Source of the DNA: Clostridia bacterium
GTDB taxonomy: Bacteria; Bacillota; Clostridia; Lachnospirales; Lachnospiraceae
DNA length: 64,000 nt
Direction of reading: 5' to 3'
NCBI GenBank assembly: GCA_910576325.1
Contig: CAJTIM010000002.1
Coordinates: 272,833-336,832 of the forward strand
Positions 24,728 to 34,143 of the stretch are shown here, one piece after another. The notes under the pieces were generated by a model. That model was not told where the DNA came from, ran no database searches, and worked only from the letters and a program-made list of their open reading frames with translations. Numbering within the stretch: position 1 is the stretch's first letter; each line of letters starts with the position of its first letter. Position numbers and translations under genes: made by a program.

Positions 24728-26053
24728 ATGAGAAGAAAGCGGTATATAAGCATCCTGCTTCTGGCAGCGCTCATTTTTGCTTCGGCGCTGCGCCAGGGCG
24801 GAATTCGGGTATGGGCTTCGGAGGCTGAGGTGACAACAGGGGCGCCGTCCGAGGGGGACTCCAAGGAGGATGGGAGCTCCGAGAAGGAGGATTCCAAGGG
24901 TGAAGAATCGTCTTCCAAAGGAGATAAGACTTCCCAGAAGATAGATACGGACGAGCTGGAAAAGCGGAAGAACGATACGCTAAATAAGATTAAGGATATC
25001 AAATCCGATTTGAGTCAGGTAAAGAAAAATATCGAACAGCTGGAGGCAAGCAAAAGCAATCTGAAAAGCTATATTGCAAAGCTGGATCAGGAAGCGGCCT
25101 CCCTTGCGGCGCAGATTGAAAAGCTGAATGAGGATATTGAGGCAAAAAAGGAGGAAATCGTTCAGGCGCAGGCGGAGCTTGAAGAAGCGGAGCAGATAGC
25201 GGAGCGGCAGTATGAAGATATGAAGCTTCGGATACAATATCTGTATGAGAACGGAAGCCCTTCTTACCTGGAGATGCTGCTTACCTCCAGCAGCATCAGT
25301 GATTTTTTGAATAAATCTACCTATGTAAAGGCAATGTCGGAATATGATCGGAAGATGCTGGACGAATACATTGCACAAAAGGAAGCGGTTGCGGAGGCCA
25401 AGGCAGTTCTGGAATCGGAGGAAGAGGAACTGAATCTGATGGCGGACGCGGCCAAGGAACAGAAAGATACGGTGGATGCGCTTATTAAGAAAAAGACCTC
25501 GGAGATTCAGAGCTATCAGGCCCAGATTGACAGCCAGAACAGTGATGCGGCGGAATTCAGGGAGGATCTGGAGGAGCAGGAGAAGCTGCTGAATCAGATT
25601 GAAGAGCAGATTGCGGCGGCGGCACTTGCCAATGCCAGCATGGACGACGGAGACGGCGGAGCTTCCGGTTTTGTGTGGCCCTGTCCCAGCAGCCGCCGGA
25701 TTACAAGCGGCTTCGGACCGAGACCACAGCCTGTTCCCGGTGCTTCAACTAATCATAAGGGAATTGACATCGGAGCAGCTCATGGCTCATCTATCGTTGC
25801 GGCGGCCGGCGGAAGAGTTACCACTTCAACCTACAGCAGTTCTGCGGGGAATTATATCGTAATTTCTCATGGTAACGGGCTTTCCACCGTATATATGCAT
25901 TGCTCCGCTCTTTATGTATCGGTGGGCGATATCGTCAGTGCGGGTCAGAGCATTGCGGCAGTAGGCTCCACGGGTTTTTCCAGCGGACCTCATCTTCACT
26001 TTGGCGTGATTAAGAACGGAGTTTATGTGAATCCCCGCAATTATGTGGGATAG
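24728..26053 (+). CDS. FtsEX-associated M23 peptidoglycan hydrolase with coiled coil (EnvC/PcsB-like)
   Basis: A 441-residue secreted protein with an N-terminal signal or membrane segment and a Ser/Glu/Asp-rich linker. A long coiled coil (about residues 75–300) is broken by an amphipathic segment (YLEMLLTSSSISDFLNK). The C-terminal M23/LytM domain carries the zinc motifs HKGIDIGA and HLHFGV. The last His-x-His and the first His-x(3)-Asp are intact, so it should be an active endopeptidase. Layout and position right after ftsX match the hydrolases whose coiled coil is opened by FtsEX during septum splitting. Confidence 0.93.
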   Translation: MRRKRYISILLLAALIFASALRQGGIRVWASEAEVTTGAPSEGDSKEDGSSEKEDSKGEESSSKGDKTSQKIDTDELEKRKNDTLNKIKDIKSDLSQVKKNIEQLEASKSNLKSYIAKLDQEAASLAAQIEKLNEDIEAKKEEIVQAQAELEEAEQIAERQYEDMKLRIQYLYENGSPSYLEMLLTSSSISDFLNKSTYVKAMSEYDRKMLDEYIAQKEAVAEAKAVLESEEEELNLMADAAKEQKDTVDALIKKKTSEIQSYQAQIDSQNSDAAEFREDLEEQEKLLNQIEEQIAAAALANASMDDGDGGASGFVWPCPSSRRITSGFGPRPQPVPGASTNHKGIDIGAAHGSSIVAAAGGRVTTSTYSSSAGNYIVISHGNGLSTVYMHCSALYVSVGDIVSAGQSIAAVGSTGFSSGPHLHFGVIKNGVYVNPRNYVG

Positions 26054-26173
26054 AAGATAAAAAAACAGCGTATAGTTAAAAAAGAAAAACCATAGGGGAT
26101 GTCGTAAAATAAAACAGTACAGGAAGCACTTGTTTTGCGTCAGCCCCTTTCGGCTGTCGGAGATGAGGAAGAT

Positions 26174-27391
26174 ATGGACGAGAAAAAACAACTGTGGAAA
26201 GGCATTGCCATAGGATTTGCGGTCACGGTGATTGTGATTCAGGCGGTGATGTTCGGAAATAAGATTTTGACGGGCGCCTTCGGCAAAGGGAAGCCGGAAA
26301 AAGTCAATCTGACAAATCAGGAGATACAGGAAAAGCTTACGGAAATCGAAGCGCTGATGAACAATTATTTTCTGGATGAGCTGGACGAAGAACAGATAGA
26401 AACCTGGCTTTACAAGGGCGCGGTGGCGGGATTGGGTGATCCTTACGCAGCGTATTATACGGAGGAAGAATATCAGAGTCTGCGGGATTCCACCAACGGA
26501 AGCTATTGCGGAATCGGTGTGGAAATCTCCCAGAACATTAACACGGGAATTGTCACCGTGGCCCGCGTATTTGAGGACGGACCGGCAATGGAGGCGGGAC
26601 TTCAGCCGGGAGATATTCTCTACAAGGTTGGAGATATGGAAGTGACGGGAGTGGATTTGACCATGGTGGTATCCCAGATCAAGGGGGAGGAAAACACCCA
26701 GGTCACGATCAGCGTTGTCAGAGAAGGGGAAGAGGATTATCTGGAGCTTCAGGTAGAGCGGCGGACCATAGAAATCCGGACCGTAAGCTCCGCCATGCTG
26801 GAAGACCGGATTGGCTATATTTCCATTACCTCCTTTGATGACGTAACAACGGACCAGTTTATTAAGGCGCTGGATGAGCTGGAGGCACAGGGAATGGACG
26901 GACTGATTGTGGATCTGCGGGATAACGGCGGCGGTCTGGTTTCCAGCGTGTGCGCCATTCTGGATCGTCTGCTTCCGGAGGGGCTGATTGTGTATACGGA
27001 GGATAAGTACGGGAACCGAGAGGAGGAACATTCCGATGCGGAGCATTACTTTGATAAGCCTCTGGCCGTGCTGGTCAACGGAAACAGTGCAAGCGCCTCG
27101 GAAATTTTTGCCGGAGCCATAAAGGATTACGGAATCGGAACCCTTGTGGGAACCAAAACCTATGGAAAGGGAATCGTGCAGAAGATTTATCCGCTTCAAG
27201 ACGGAACGGCAGTTAAGCTGACGGTGTCCAAATACTATACGCCGAAGGGAAATAATATCCATGAAATCGGCATAGAGCCGGACGTGGAGATAGACTTGGA
27301 GGAATCGTTGAAAAAAGAGGCAGTCGTGCCTTTGGAGAAGGATAATCAGCTTCAGAAAGCAAAGGAGCTTGTTTTGGAGAAAATGGAATAA
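26174..27391 (+). CDS. C-terminal processing protease, S41 family (CtpA-like)
   Basis: A 405-residue protein with one N-terminal membrane anchor (AIGFAVTVIVIQAVMFG), a PDZ domain (about residues 100–185, SYCGIGVEIS...GDILYKVGDMEV), and the S41 catalytic domain with the nucleophile in NGNSASASEIFAGAIKDYG and the lysine in TKTYGKGIVQ. I used the ATG at 26174 behind GATGAGGAAG. It ends the FtsEX block and is followed by a strong terminator. In related Clostridia as I recall them, uvrB follows such a gene; here a truncated uvrB lies 32 kb away. Confidence 0.93.
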   Translation: MDEKKQLWKGIAIGFAVTVIVIQAVMFGNKILTGAFGKGKPEKVNLTNQEIQEKLTEIEALMNNYFLDELDEEQIETWLYKGAVAGLGDPYAAYYTEEEYQSLRDSTNGSYCGIGVEISQNINTGIVTVARVFEDGPAMEAGLQPGDILYKVGDMEVTGVDLTMVVSQIKGEENTQVTISVVREGEEDYLELQVERRTIEIRTVSSAMLEDRIGYISITSFDDVTTDQFIKALDELEAQGMDGLIVDLRDNGGGLVSSVCAILDRLLPEGLIVYTEDKYGNREEEHSDAEHYFDKPLAVLVNGNSASASEIFAGAIKDYGIGTLVGTKTYGKGIVQKIYPLQDGTAVKLTVSKYYTPKGNNIHEIGIEPDVEIDLEESLKKEAVVPLEKDNQLQKAKELVLEKME

Positions 27392-27421
27392 GCCGGGGAG
27401 AATAAAAAGTCCGGAGTTTTG

Positions 27422-27465
27422 AAAGACTGCAAAGAGGAGTGTAGCTTCTTTTTGCAGTCTTTTTT
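27422..27465 (+). terminator. Rho-independent terminator after the S41 protease gene
   Basis: A 12-bp stem AAAGACTGCAAA (27422–27433) pairs with 27451–27462, followed by a T-run. The 17-base loop contains a second small hairpin. Confidence 0.93.
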
Positions 27466-27655
27466 GCTCCTTTATTGAGCGGTTTTAAATTATATATAGT
27501 TCAAAACATTCGTATAATTTTGAAAAAATGTAAATAATGCATAAAAACATAGGGTAATTTTTTAAAAAATAGAGGCTGTAAATAGTAAAAAATAACAAAT
27601 CAATCGAAAACCAAACAAAACAAACATAAAAATATTAAAACAATCATATAAATGG
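27466..27655. other. AT-rich intergenic stretch before the ascorbate cluster
   Basis: Apart from the terminator and the promoter listed separately, the 350 bases between the protease gene and ulaG hold no gene that I can support. The DNA is very A-rich with many AAAAT/AAACA tracts and may be curved. Confidence 0.6.
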
Positions 27656-27684
27656 TTGAAATATTGAAGCCGTTTCCGTAAAAT
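27656..27684 (+). promoter_or_regulatory. ulaG: Promoter of the ula cluster with cre-like element in the spacer
   Basis: TTGAAA (27656–27661) and TAAAAT (27679–27684) are 17 bases apart. The spacer contains TGAAGCCGTTTCCG (27665–27678), which differs from the CcpA-binding cre consensus at two positions, so catabolite repression is plausible. The leader to the ATG at 27741 is about 50 bases. Confidence 0.6.
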
Positions 27685-27740
27685 AAATAACATAAGGAAC
27701 ACAATAAAAAATGCGCAATTAAGAAAGGGAGATGAGAGAA

Positions 27741-28844
27741 ATGTCCAAAGTGGATGAAATCACAAGGGAAAGTTGGATTATGAGTACTTTCCCGGAGTGG
27801 GGAACCTGGCTTGTGGAAGACATTGAAAATGAAACGGTGGCCCCCGGTAATGTGGCAATGTGGTGGTTAGGATGTACCGGCGTCTGGTTTAAGACCCCGG
27901 ATAACACCAATATCACCATCGATCTGTGGTGCGGAAACGGAAAAAGAACCCATGGCAACAATCAGATGAAGCCGGGACACCAGATGGCTAACATGTGCGG
28001 AGGCCGTCTGATGCAGCCCAATCTGAGAAACGTGCCGTTTGTAATCGACCCGTTTGCATTTAAGCATGTGGATGCGGTGCTGGCCACCCACTACCATCAG
28101 GATCATATGTCTGCGGAATGGGCCGCGCATGTAATCCAAAGCGGCATGACAACTACGGATGAGAGCGGAAAAGAGATTCCGGTTCCTTTTATCGGACCGA
28201 AAAAGTCCGTGGAGACCTGGATGAAATGGGGCGTTCCGGAAGACCGGTGCATTACCGTAAAGCCCGGTGACGTCATTAAGATCAAGGATCTGGAGATTGT
28301 AGCGCTGGACAGCTTTGACCGTACCTGCATTGTAACCACGGATGATACAAGCGAAAACAGAGAAGAGCTTACGGGAGTATGTCCTACGGATATGGATGAC
28401 AAGGCCGTGAACTATCTGGTAAAGACTCCGGGAGGAAATATTTACCACTCCGGCGACTCTCATTTTTCTATCTACTTTGCAAAGCACGGCAAGGATTACG
28501 ATATTGATGTGGCCTTTGGTTCCTTCGGAGAGAACCCTGTGGGCATGCAGGATAAGATGACCTCCATCGATATTCTGCGTATGGCCGAGAACCTTGGCTG
28601 CAAGGTAGTCGTTCCGATTCATTGGGACGTATGGACCAACTTCCAGGCGGACTGCGAGGAGATTAAGGTTCTGTACGACTTTAAGAAGGACCGCAACGAG
28701 TACGGATTCCATCCCTTCTTCTGGCAGGTGGGCGGCAAGTATACTTACCCGCAGGATAAGGATAAGCTGTATTATCATCACAGAAGAGGTTTTGAGGACT
28801 GCTTTGAGCATCCCCAGAATATCCCGTTCCGTTCATGTCTGTAG
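27741..28844 (+). CDS. ulaG: L-ascorbate 6-phosphate lactonase
   Basis: A 367-residue metallo-beta-lactamase-fold enzyme that opens the lactone ring of ascorbate 6-phosphate made by the PTS. It follows the E. coli UlaG sequence closely ([30 protein letters not shown], and the metal motif THYHQDHMS, later YHSGDSH). The start at 27741 gives the family N terminus MSKV and good spacing to AAAGGGAG; an ATG nine bases earlier overlaps that site. It is the first gene of the cluster, followed by EIIA after 19 bases. Confidence 0.95.
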   Translation: MSKVDEITRESWIMSTFPEWGTWLVEDIENETVAPGNVAMWWLGCTGVWFKTPDNTNITIDLWCGNGKRTHGNNQMKPGHQMANMCGGRLMQPNLRNVPFVIDPFAFKHVDAVLATHYHQDHMSAEWAAHVIQSGMTTTDESGKEIPVPFIGPKKSVETWMKWGVPEDRCITVKPGDVIKIKDLEIVALDSFDRTCIVTTDDTSENREELTGVCPTDMDDKAVNYLVKTPGGNIYHSGDSHFSIYFAKHGKDYDIDVAFGSFGENPVGMQDKMTSIDILRMAENLGCKVVVPIHWDVWTNFQADCEEIKVLYDFKKDRNEYGFHPFFWQVGGKYTYPQDKDKLYYHHRRGFEDCFEHPQNIPFRSCL

Positions 28845-28863
28845 GTTATAAAGGAGAAAGAAT

Positions 28864-29319
28864 ATGCTAAGAGAATTTGTTGAGAAAAAGCATTACTTTT
28901 TTGCGGAGGAGGCTCCGGACTGGAAGGAAGCCATCCGCATGAGCTGCAAGAGCCTTGAGGCGGACGGAACCATTGAAGCTAACTACAAAGAGGATATTAT
29001 TGCCTGTGTGGAGAAGCATGGCCCTTACATCGTTATTATGCCGAATGTTGCCATGCCTCATTCCCAGGAAAATGCCGTCGGCGTGAATAAGACAGCCATC
29101 GGCTTTATGAAGCTTGACAAGCCTGTAAGCTTTGAGCCGGGAGACCCGGAAAAGGATGCGCAGTTGTTTTTTACACTGGCCTCCTGCAATCCTGAGCAGC
29201 ACCTGGATAACATGATGAAGCTGTCCGAGATGCTGATGAATGAGGATGTGGTAAAAGCTCTGGCTGACGCAAAGACACCGGAGGATTTGCTGAGGATACA
29301 GAAACAGTATTTGGATTAA
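28864..29319 (+). CDS. ulaC: PTS ascorbate-type EIIA component
   Basis: A 151-residue EIIA of the mannitol/fructose superfamily in its ascorbate branch. The phospho-accepting histidine is in VAMPHSQENA, and GFMKLDKPVSF and FFTLASCNPEQHLDNM are typical. It takes phosphate from HPr and passes it to the EIIB cysteine of UlaB. Its ribosome site AAAGGAG is strong. Order in this cluster is A, C, B domain genes, with the EIIB separated from the EIIC by 121 bases and its own promoter. Confidence 0.93.
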   Translation: MLREFVEKKHYFFAEEAPDWKEAIRMSCKSLEADGTIEANYKEDIIACVEKHGPYIVIMPNVAMPHSQENAVGVNKTAIGFMKLDKPVSFEPGDPEKDAQLFFTLASCNPEQHLDNMMKLSEMLMNEDVVKALADAKTPEDLLRIQKQYLD

Positions 29320-29337
29320 TAAATAAGGAGAGTGTAT

Positions 29338-30831
29338 ATGGAATTTTTAATGAAAGCATGGTCGTATTTTGCTACAAATATTTTACAGCAGCCGGCATGG
29401 ATGATCGGACTGATTGTTTTACTTGGTTACATTTTGTTAAAGAAGCCTTGGTATGATGTGCTGGGAGGCACCATCAAAGCTGTGGTAGGCTACATGATTC
29501 TGGCTGTTGGTTCCGGCGGACTGGTAAGCAACTTCCGTCCGGTGCTGGTAGGCTTAAAGGAACGTTTTAATCTGGATGCAATGGTAATTGACCCCTATTT
29601 TGGTCAGAATGCAGTTACGGCCGGCGTGGAAGAGGTATTTGGAAAGTCCTTTTCGCAGGTTATGATGCTTCTTCTGATTGCATTTATCGTAAATATCATT
29701 CTGGTGCGTCTGCGTAAGATTACGAAGCTTCGTTCTCTGTTTACCACCGGACATGTACAGGTACAGCAGGCGTCTACCGCTTACTGGCTGATTCTGTTCG
29801 CACTTCCAGCACTGGCTGCCAATAATACGGCACTTTTGATTGTTATGGCTGTCGTACTCGGCCTTTACTGGGCGGTAGGCTCCAACCTGACCATTGAACC
29901 TACCCAGGAGCTGACGGACGGCGCAGGCTTCTGTCTTGGACATCAGCAGATTATGGGCGTAGCTCTGTTCTCCTGGATTGCAGGCAAAATGCATGAAAGC
30001 GATGAGAGGAAGGGCAAGAAGGTCTCCAGAAGAATTGAGGATATTGAGCTTCCGGGCTTCATGTCCATCTTCAACGAGAACATGGTATGTACCGCACTTC
30101 TGATGACAATTTTCTTTGGAGCAATCCTGCTGATTCTGGGCCGTGACTATCTGATCGAGGCCGGATTCTTAGGAGAAAATGCAAGCTTTTTGTTCTACAT
30201 CTTAACCCTCTGCCTGAACTTTGCCGTATATCTGGCAATCCTGCAGCTGGGTGTAAGAACCTTCGTAACCGAGCTGACCCAGTCTTTCCAGGGTATTGCC
30301 AATAAGCTGCTTCCCGGTTCCGTACCGGCCGTAGACTGTGCCGTAACCTATGGCTTTGGCTCCCCCAATGCGGTTCCTATCGGCTTTCTCTGCGGTGCTG
30401 TGGGACAGTTCATTGCAATCGGCGTTCTGATTCTTCTGCAGAGCCCGGTACTTGTAATCGCAGGCTTCGTGCCCGTATTCTTTGACAATGCAACCATTGC
30501 GGTTTATGCAAACAACAAGGGCGGAATGAAGGCGGCTATGATTCTGCCGTTCATCTCCGGTCTGTGTCAGGTATTCGGTTCCGCGCTTATTGCAGGCTGG
30601 GTAGGTATGGCAGCATACGGCGGCTACTTAGGAATGTGGGACTGGGCGGTTGTATGGCCGGTGTTCACCGCGCTGATGCGCTTTTTAAGCTATGCGGGTC
30701 TTGCTATTGTAGTGATTGCGCTTTTGGCCATTCCGCAGCTTCAGTATCGTGCCAATAAGGAAGGCTATTTCCTGATTACTGAGGATTACGAGGCGTACAA
30801 AGAACTGAAGGCTAAGAAAGCGGCCAAATAG
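29338..30831 (+). CDS. ulaA: PTS L-ascorbate permease EIIC
   Basis: A 497-residue membrane protein of the UlaA (EIIC-L-ascorbate) family, with about eleven segments and the landmarks PVLVGLKERFNLDAMVIDPYF (ends before 20 more conserved residues), FTTGHVQVQQAS, GFCLGHQQI, and LLPGSVPAVDCAV. It carries ascorbate, or a close relative, through the membrane while the sugar acid is phosphorylated by UlaB. The ATG at 29338, seven bases after AAGGAG, is preferred to a GTG six bases earlier. Confidence 0.95.
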   Translation: MEFLMKAWSYFATNILQQPAWMIGLIVLLGYILLKKPWYDVLGGTIKAVVGYMILAVGSGGLVSNFRPVLVGLKERFNLDAMVIDPYFGQNAVTAGVEEVFGKSFSQVMMLLLIAFIVNIILVRLRKITKLRSLFTTGHVQVQQASTAYWLILFALPALAANNTALLIVMAVVLGLYWAVGSNLTIEPTQELTDGAGFCLGHQQIMGVALFSWIAGKMHESDERKGKKVSRRIEDIELPGFMSIFNENMVCTALLMTIFFGAILLILGRDYLIEAGFLGENASFLFYILTLCLNFAVYLAILQLGVRTFVTELTQSFQGIANKLLPGSVPAVDCAVTYGFGSPNAVPIGFLCGAVGQFIAIGVLILLQSPVLVIAGFVPVFFDNATIAVYANNKGGMKAAMILPFISGLCQVFGSALIAGWVGMAAYGGYLGMWDWAVVWPVFTALMRFLSYAGLAIVVIALLAIPQLQYRANKEGYFLITEDYEAYKELKAKKAAK

Positions 30832-30866
30832 CGGTAAAACAGTAGCAAAAGTTTATCGCAGGAGCG

Positions 30867-30895
30867 TTGACTTTTATGAAATATTTTATTATCAT
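30867..30895 (+). promoter_or_regulatory. ulaB: Internal promoter before ulaB
   Basis: TTGACT (30867–30872) and TATCAT (30890–30895) are exactly 17 bases apart in the 121-base gap before ulaB. The -10 lies inside a 13-base palindrome, TATCATAATGATA, a possible operator. Confidence 0.6.
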
Positions 30896-30952
30896 AATGA
30901 TAGAATAATCTTAAAACCCTTGATATAAGGGAGAGAAAAGGAGAAGACGGTT

Positions 30953-31261
30953 ATGGCCAAGGATAACATGAGTTTTATGGTATGCTGTGCAAACGGAGCG
31001 GGTTCCAGCCTGATGATGAAGATGACGCTGGAGAAGACCTTAAAGAAGATGAACATTAAGCCGGGAAAGATTCATCACTGTGCGCTTTCTGAGGGAAAAA
31101 GCGCGGCGTCACAGTATGATGTGGTGCTGTGTGCGCAGAACTTCCTCAATATGTTTGCGGATGCCCAGAAGAAGGGAACCACAGTTGTGGGACTGCGCAA
31201 CATTATGTCCATGCAGGAGATGGAAGAGAAAATGACCGAGGCAGGCATTACGGCGAATTAG
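30953..31261 (+). CDS. ulaB: PTS ascorbate-type EIIB component
   Basis: A 102-residue EIIB of the ascorbate/galactitol type. The phospho-cysteine loop is VCCANGAGSSLM, near the N terminus, and VVLCAQNF and TTVVGLRNIMS complete the Rossmann-like fold. It hands phosphate to the substrate held by UlaA. It is expressed behind its own promoter and ends in a terminator, so its level may be set apart from that of the permease. Confidence 0.93.
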   Translation: MAKDNMSFMVCCANGAGSSLMMKMTLEKTLKKMNIKPGKIHHCALSEGKSAASQYDVVLCAQNFLNMFADAQKKGTTVVGLRNIMSMQEMEEKMTEAGITAN

Positions 31262-31312
31262 GAGCAGAAGACATATCCGAATAAAAAACTGGTATGAAGA
31301 CAGCCGAGAAGA

Positions 31313-31355
31313 GAGCGTCTTCCGGATAAAATCAGCCGGGAGGCGCTCCCTTTTT
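31313..31355 (+). terminator. Rho-independent terminator after ulaB
   Basis: A 13-bp stem with two G·U pairs (GAGCGTCTTCCGG, 31313–31325, with 31336–31348) is followed by CCTTTTT. It separates the PTS genes from the regulator gene. Confidence 0.85.
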
Positions 31356-31419
31356 CGTGAAAACACGCCAATTATAAAAGCAGGGCTTTTTATGGACAGC
31401 AAAAGGGAGGGTGAGCATT

Positions 31420-32184
31420 ATGAAAATGAGCCGCAGCATTGTAAACAGCCGGAGAGAAAAGGTCCTGGAGCTTGTACGTGAGAACGGCGACATAACAGTG
31501 AATCATCTGGCGGAGCAATTTCAGGTGTCGCCTCTGACCATCCGAAGGGATCTGCAGTATCTGGAGGATCATAAGCTGCTGGAGCGTTTTTACGGAGGTG
31601 CCAGGAACAGTGCGGAAGCCGGAGCGGATCTGTCGGAGAACAAAAAGCAGCTCCGAAGAGAGCGGATTGCCAGGTATGCGGCAAGCTTGGTGGAGGATGG
31701 GGACAGTATTTTCATCAATACCAGCTCGACGGCTCTGGCTATGCTGAAATATATCACCAGCAGGAACGTAACCGTAATAACCAACAACGGAAATATCATC
31801 AACGAAAAAAACCCGTCCCATGCCACCATTATTCTTCTGGGAGGAGAACTGCGTTATGTAAAGGGGGCAATGGTAGGGGATTTTGCCATGAATAATCTGA
31901 CCCAGGTCACAGCCAGAAAAAGCTTTATGGGCTGCGGAGGTATCTGCCCGGATACGGGAATGACCACGGAGCTGCTCAATGAGGTGAATCTGAACCAGAC
32001 CATGTTCGAGCGGGTAAGCAAGGGCTCCTACATTCTGGCGGACTGTACGAAGTTCGGAAAAAGAAGCAGCTTTGTGAGCTGCCCGCCGGAGCTGATTGAG
32101 AACATCATCACGGATGCGGACGCGCCGGCGGAGCTTGTACGGGAATTCCGGGAAAAGGGAACCTGGGTTCATCAGGTAGATTAA
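31420..32184 (+). CDS. DeoR-family transcriptional regulator
   Basis: A 254-residue repressor with the DeoR N-terminal helix-turn-helix (SRREKVLELVRENGDITVNH, then FQVSPLTIRRDLQYLE) and the DeoRC sensor domain with FINTSSTALAM, VTVITNNGNI, and FMGCGGICPDTGMTT. Such domains bind phosphorylated sugars. By position it is the likely UlaR-type repressor that senses ascorbate 6-phosphate. The ATG at 31420 is nine bases after AGGGAGG; a GTG at 31411 directly abuts the site. It lies in the middle of its presumed regulon, after a terminator. Confidence 0.9.
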   Translation: MKMSRSIVNSRREKVLELVRENGDITVNHLAEQFQVSPLTIRRDLQYLEDHKLLERFYGGARNSAEAGADLSENKKQLRRERIARYAASLVEDGDSIFINTSSTALAMLKYITSRNVTVITNNGNIINEKNPSHATIILLGGELRYVKGAMVGDFAMNNLTQVTARKSFMGCGGICPDTGMTTELLNEVNLNQTMFERVSKGSYILADCTKFGKRSSFVSCPPELIENIITDADAPAELVREFREKGTWVHQVD

Positions 32185-32204
32185 ATAACAACAGGAGTAT
32201 AACA

Positions 32205-33251
32205 ATGAAAATCAGGAAAATAAACACACATGAACTGGAAAAATGCTATTCTATCTGCCCGCTGTCCTACAACGGGAAGGAGCATATGCTGATTGCGGCG
32301 GAGAAGGTGAACAAATGTCTCTTGTTTGACCTTGACGGCAATCTGGAGGAAACCGTATGGGAAGGACCGGGAGGAACCATGACCATGGTACAGCTTCCGG
32401 GAAGCAACGGAGAATTTCTTGCGACACATAAGTTCTATTCCCCCAATGATTCCAAGGAGGCCAAGATTGTCCTTGCTTCTCCCGAGGGGAAGGATGACTG
32501 GGAAATCAAAACACTGGTAGAGCTGCCCTTTGTGCACCGCTTTGATATTCTTACAAGCGGCGGCGTAAATTATCTCATTGCGTGCGCCTTAAAGTCAGGC
32601 CATGAATATAAGGATGACTGGAGTAGCCCGGGAATCATCTGGGTGTGTGAGCTGCCGGAGGATTTGAGTGCAATAAATGAGGGGAACCAGCTTTCCATGA
32701 AGGCATTGAAGGAGGGACTCCTGAAAAATCATGGCTACTGCAGGGTAGAGGAGGCAGACGGCATGTGGGCGGCCGTGGCGGCGGAGAACGGAATCTTTAA
32801 GGTAGTTCCTCCTGCCGGGCGCGGCGGCGACTGGTCCGTTGAGACGCTGACGGAGGATGCGGCCAGCGATATGACCTTTGCGGATTTTGACGGGGACGGC
32901 GAGAAGGAGATGCTGGTGATGACACCTTTCCATGGAGATACCGTTAAGATTTATAAAAGAGTCAACGGTGCATACGCCTGTGTCAAGACCTTTGAGGAAA
33001 AATATGAGTTTGCGCACGGGATCTGGGGCACCGAGATTGACGGGAAAGGTATCGCCATTGTCGGGCACAGAAAGGGAAAACGCGACCTTTTGGCCTGCAA
33101 GTACGATGGAAGCGGCTATGTGATGGAGGTACTGGACGAGGATGTGGGACCGGCCAATGTGCGCTGCTATGCAAAGGGTGCAAAGACGGGTCTTGTGTCA
33201 ACCAACCGGGAGATTGATGAGATTGCATTCTATGAGATTGAGGGGCTGTAA
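32205..33251 (+). CDS. Cytosolic beta-propeller protein of unknown function
   Basis: A 348-residue protein with no signal peptide. Repeated blade-like units occur throughout, and one contains a calcium-type loop (FADFDGDGEKEML), as in FG-GAP/VCBS propellers. The layout recalls the propeller parts of aldos-2-ulose dehydratase-type enzymes, though I cannot confirm homology. It lies inside the ascorbate cluster, 20 bases after the regulator and 12 before ulaE, so it should act on an intermediate of the pathway or regulate it. No ulaD is visible in the cluster, which makes this the only unexplained gene where an enzyme is missing. Confidence 0.7.
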   Translation: MKIRKINTHELEKCYSICPLSYNGKEHMLIAAEKVNKCLLFDLDGNLEETVWEGPGGTMTMVQLPGSNGEFLATHKFYSPNDSKEAKIVLASPEGKDDWEIKTLVELPFVHRFDILTSGGVNYLIACALKSGHEYKDDWSSPGIIWVCELPEDLSAINEGNQLSMKALKEGLLKNHGYCRVEEADGMWAAVAAENGIFKVVPPAGRGGDWSVETLTEDAASDMTFADFDGDGEKEMLVMTPFHGDTVKIYKRVNGAYACVKTFEEKYEFAHGIWGTEIDGKGIAIVGHRKGKRDLLACKYDGSGYVMEVLDEDVGPANVRCYAKGAKTGLVSTNREIDEIAFYEIEGL

Positions 33252-33263
33252 GAGGAGGAGAAA

Positions 33264-34109
33264 ATGAAGGCTTATACTATTGGATTGTATGAGAAGGCTA
33301 TGCCGAAGGAACTGACATGGAAGGAGAAGCTTGAGGCGGCCAGGGAAGCGGGTTATGATTTTGTGGAGATCAGTATAGACGAGACGGATGAGAAGCTTGC
33401 CCGGCTGGAATGGACAAAGGAGGAGCGTCTCGAGCTTGTGAAGACCATGTATGAGGTGGGAATCCCCATCCGTACCATGTGTCTCTCCGGCCATCGGAAG
33501 TATCCCATCGGAAGCAGTGATCCGGCCGTTTGCGAAAGAGGTATGGAGATTATGGAAAAGGCCATAGAGCTTGCGGATGATCTTGGCGTGCGAATCATTC
33601 AGCTTGCCGGTTATGATGTATATTATGATCCCTCCACTTCTGAGACCGTGGCCCGCTTTGGAGAAAACCTAAGAAAATGCACGCTGATGGCAGCCAGGGC
33701 AGGTGTTCTCATGGGGTTTGAAACCATGGAGACAGAATTTATGAACACCTGCGGAAAATCTATGAAATATGTGGAGAAAATCAATTCCACTTATTTGAAT
33801 GTTTACCCGGATTGTGGTAATATTAACAATGCAGCAATTACTTACGGAATAGATGTTCTGGAGGACTTAAAAAGCTGTGAGGGCCGTATAACCTCCATGC
33901 ATTTGAAGGAGACGGAGCCGGGGAAATTCCGTGATATGATGTACGGCGAGGGCCGGGTGAATTTTCCGGCTATGATTGACACGGCCTGGGCCATGGGCGT
34001 CCGTAAGTTTGTAACGGAGTTCTGGTATCTGGGCAGTGAAAAATGGAGAGAGGATCTGGCCTTTGCCAATCGGTCTATGAGGGCCTTATTGGATCAAAAA
34101 GAGAACTAG
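33264..34109 (+). CDS. ulaE: L-xylulose/L-ribulose 5-phosphate 3-epimerase
   Basis: A 281-residue TIM-barrel epimerase of the UlaE/SgbU family that turns L-xylulose 5-phosphate into L-ribulose 5-phosphate. It starts with YTIGLYEKAMPKELTWKEKL, close to the E. coli protein. The metal ligands are in the LKETEPG, DCGNINN and GYDVYYD segments, typical of xylose-isomerase-like barrels. A GAGGAGG ribosome site precedes the ATG. The next gene encodes the following enzyme. Confidence 0.94.
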   Translation: MKAYTIGLYEKAMPKELTWKEKLEAAREAGYDFVEISIDETDEKLARLEWTKEERLELVKTMYEVGIPIRTMCLSGHRKYPIGSSDPAVCERGMEIMEKAIELADDLGVRIIQLAGYDVYYDPSTSETVARFGENLRKCTLMAARAGVLMGFETMETEFMNTCGKSMKYVEKINSTYLNVYPDCGNINNAAITYGIDVLEDLKSCEGRITSMHLKETEPGKFRDMMYGEGRVNFPAMIDTAWAMGVRKFVTEFWYLGSEKWREDLAFANRSMRALLDQKEN

Positions 34110-34143
34110 GGGATATATGCTTTAAAGCAAGGAAGGAGAAAAA

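Noticed and set aside
25826..27262. Minus-strand open frame of 478 codons
   Set aside because: Antisense to the S41 protease gene, with low-complexity composition typical of a reverse reading of a real gene.
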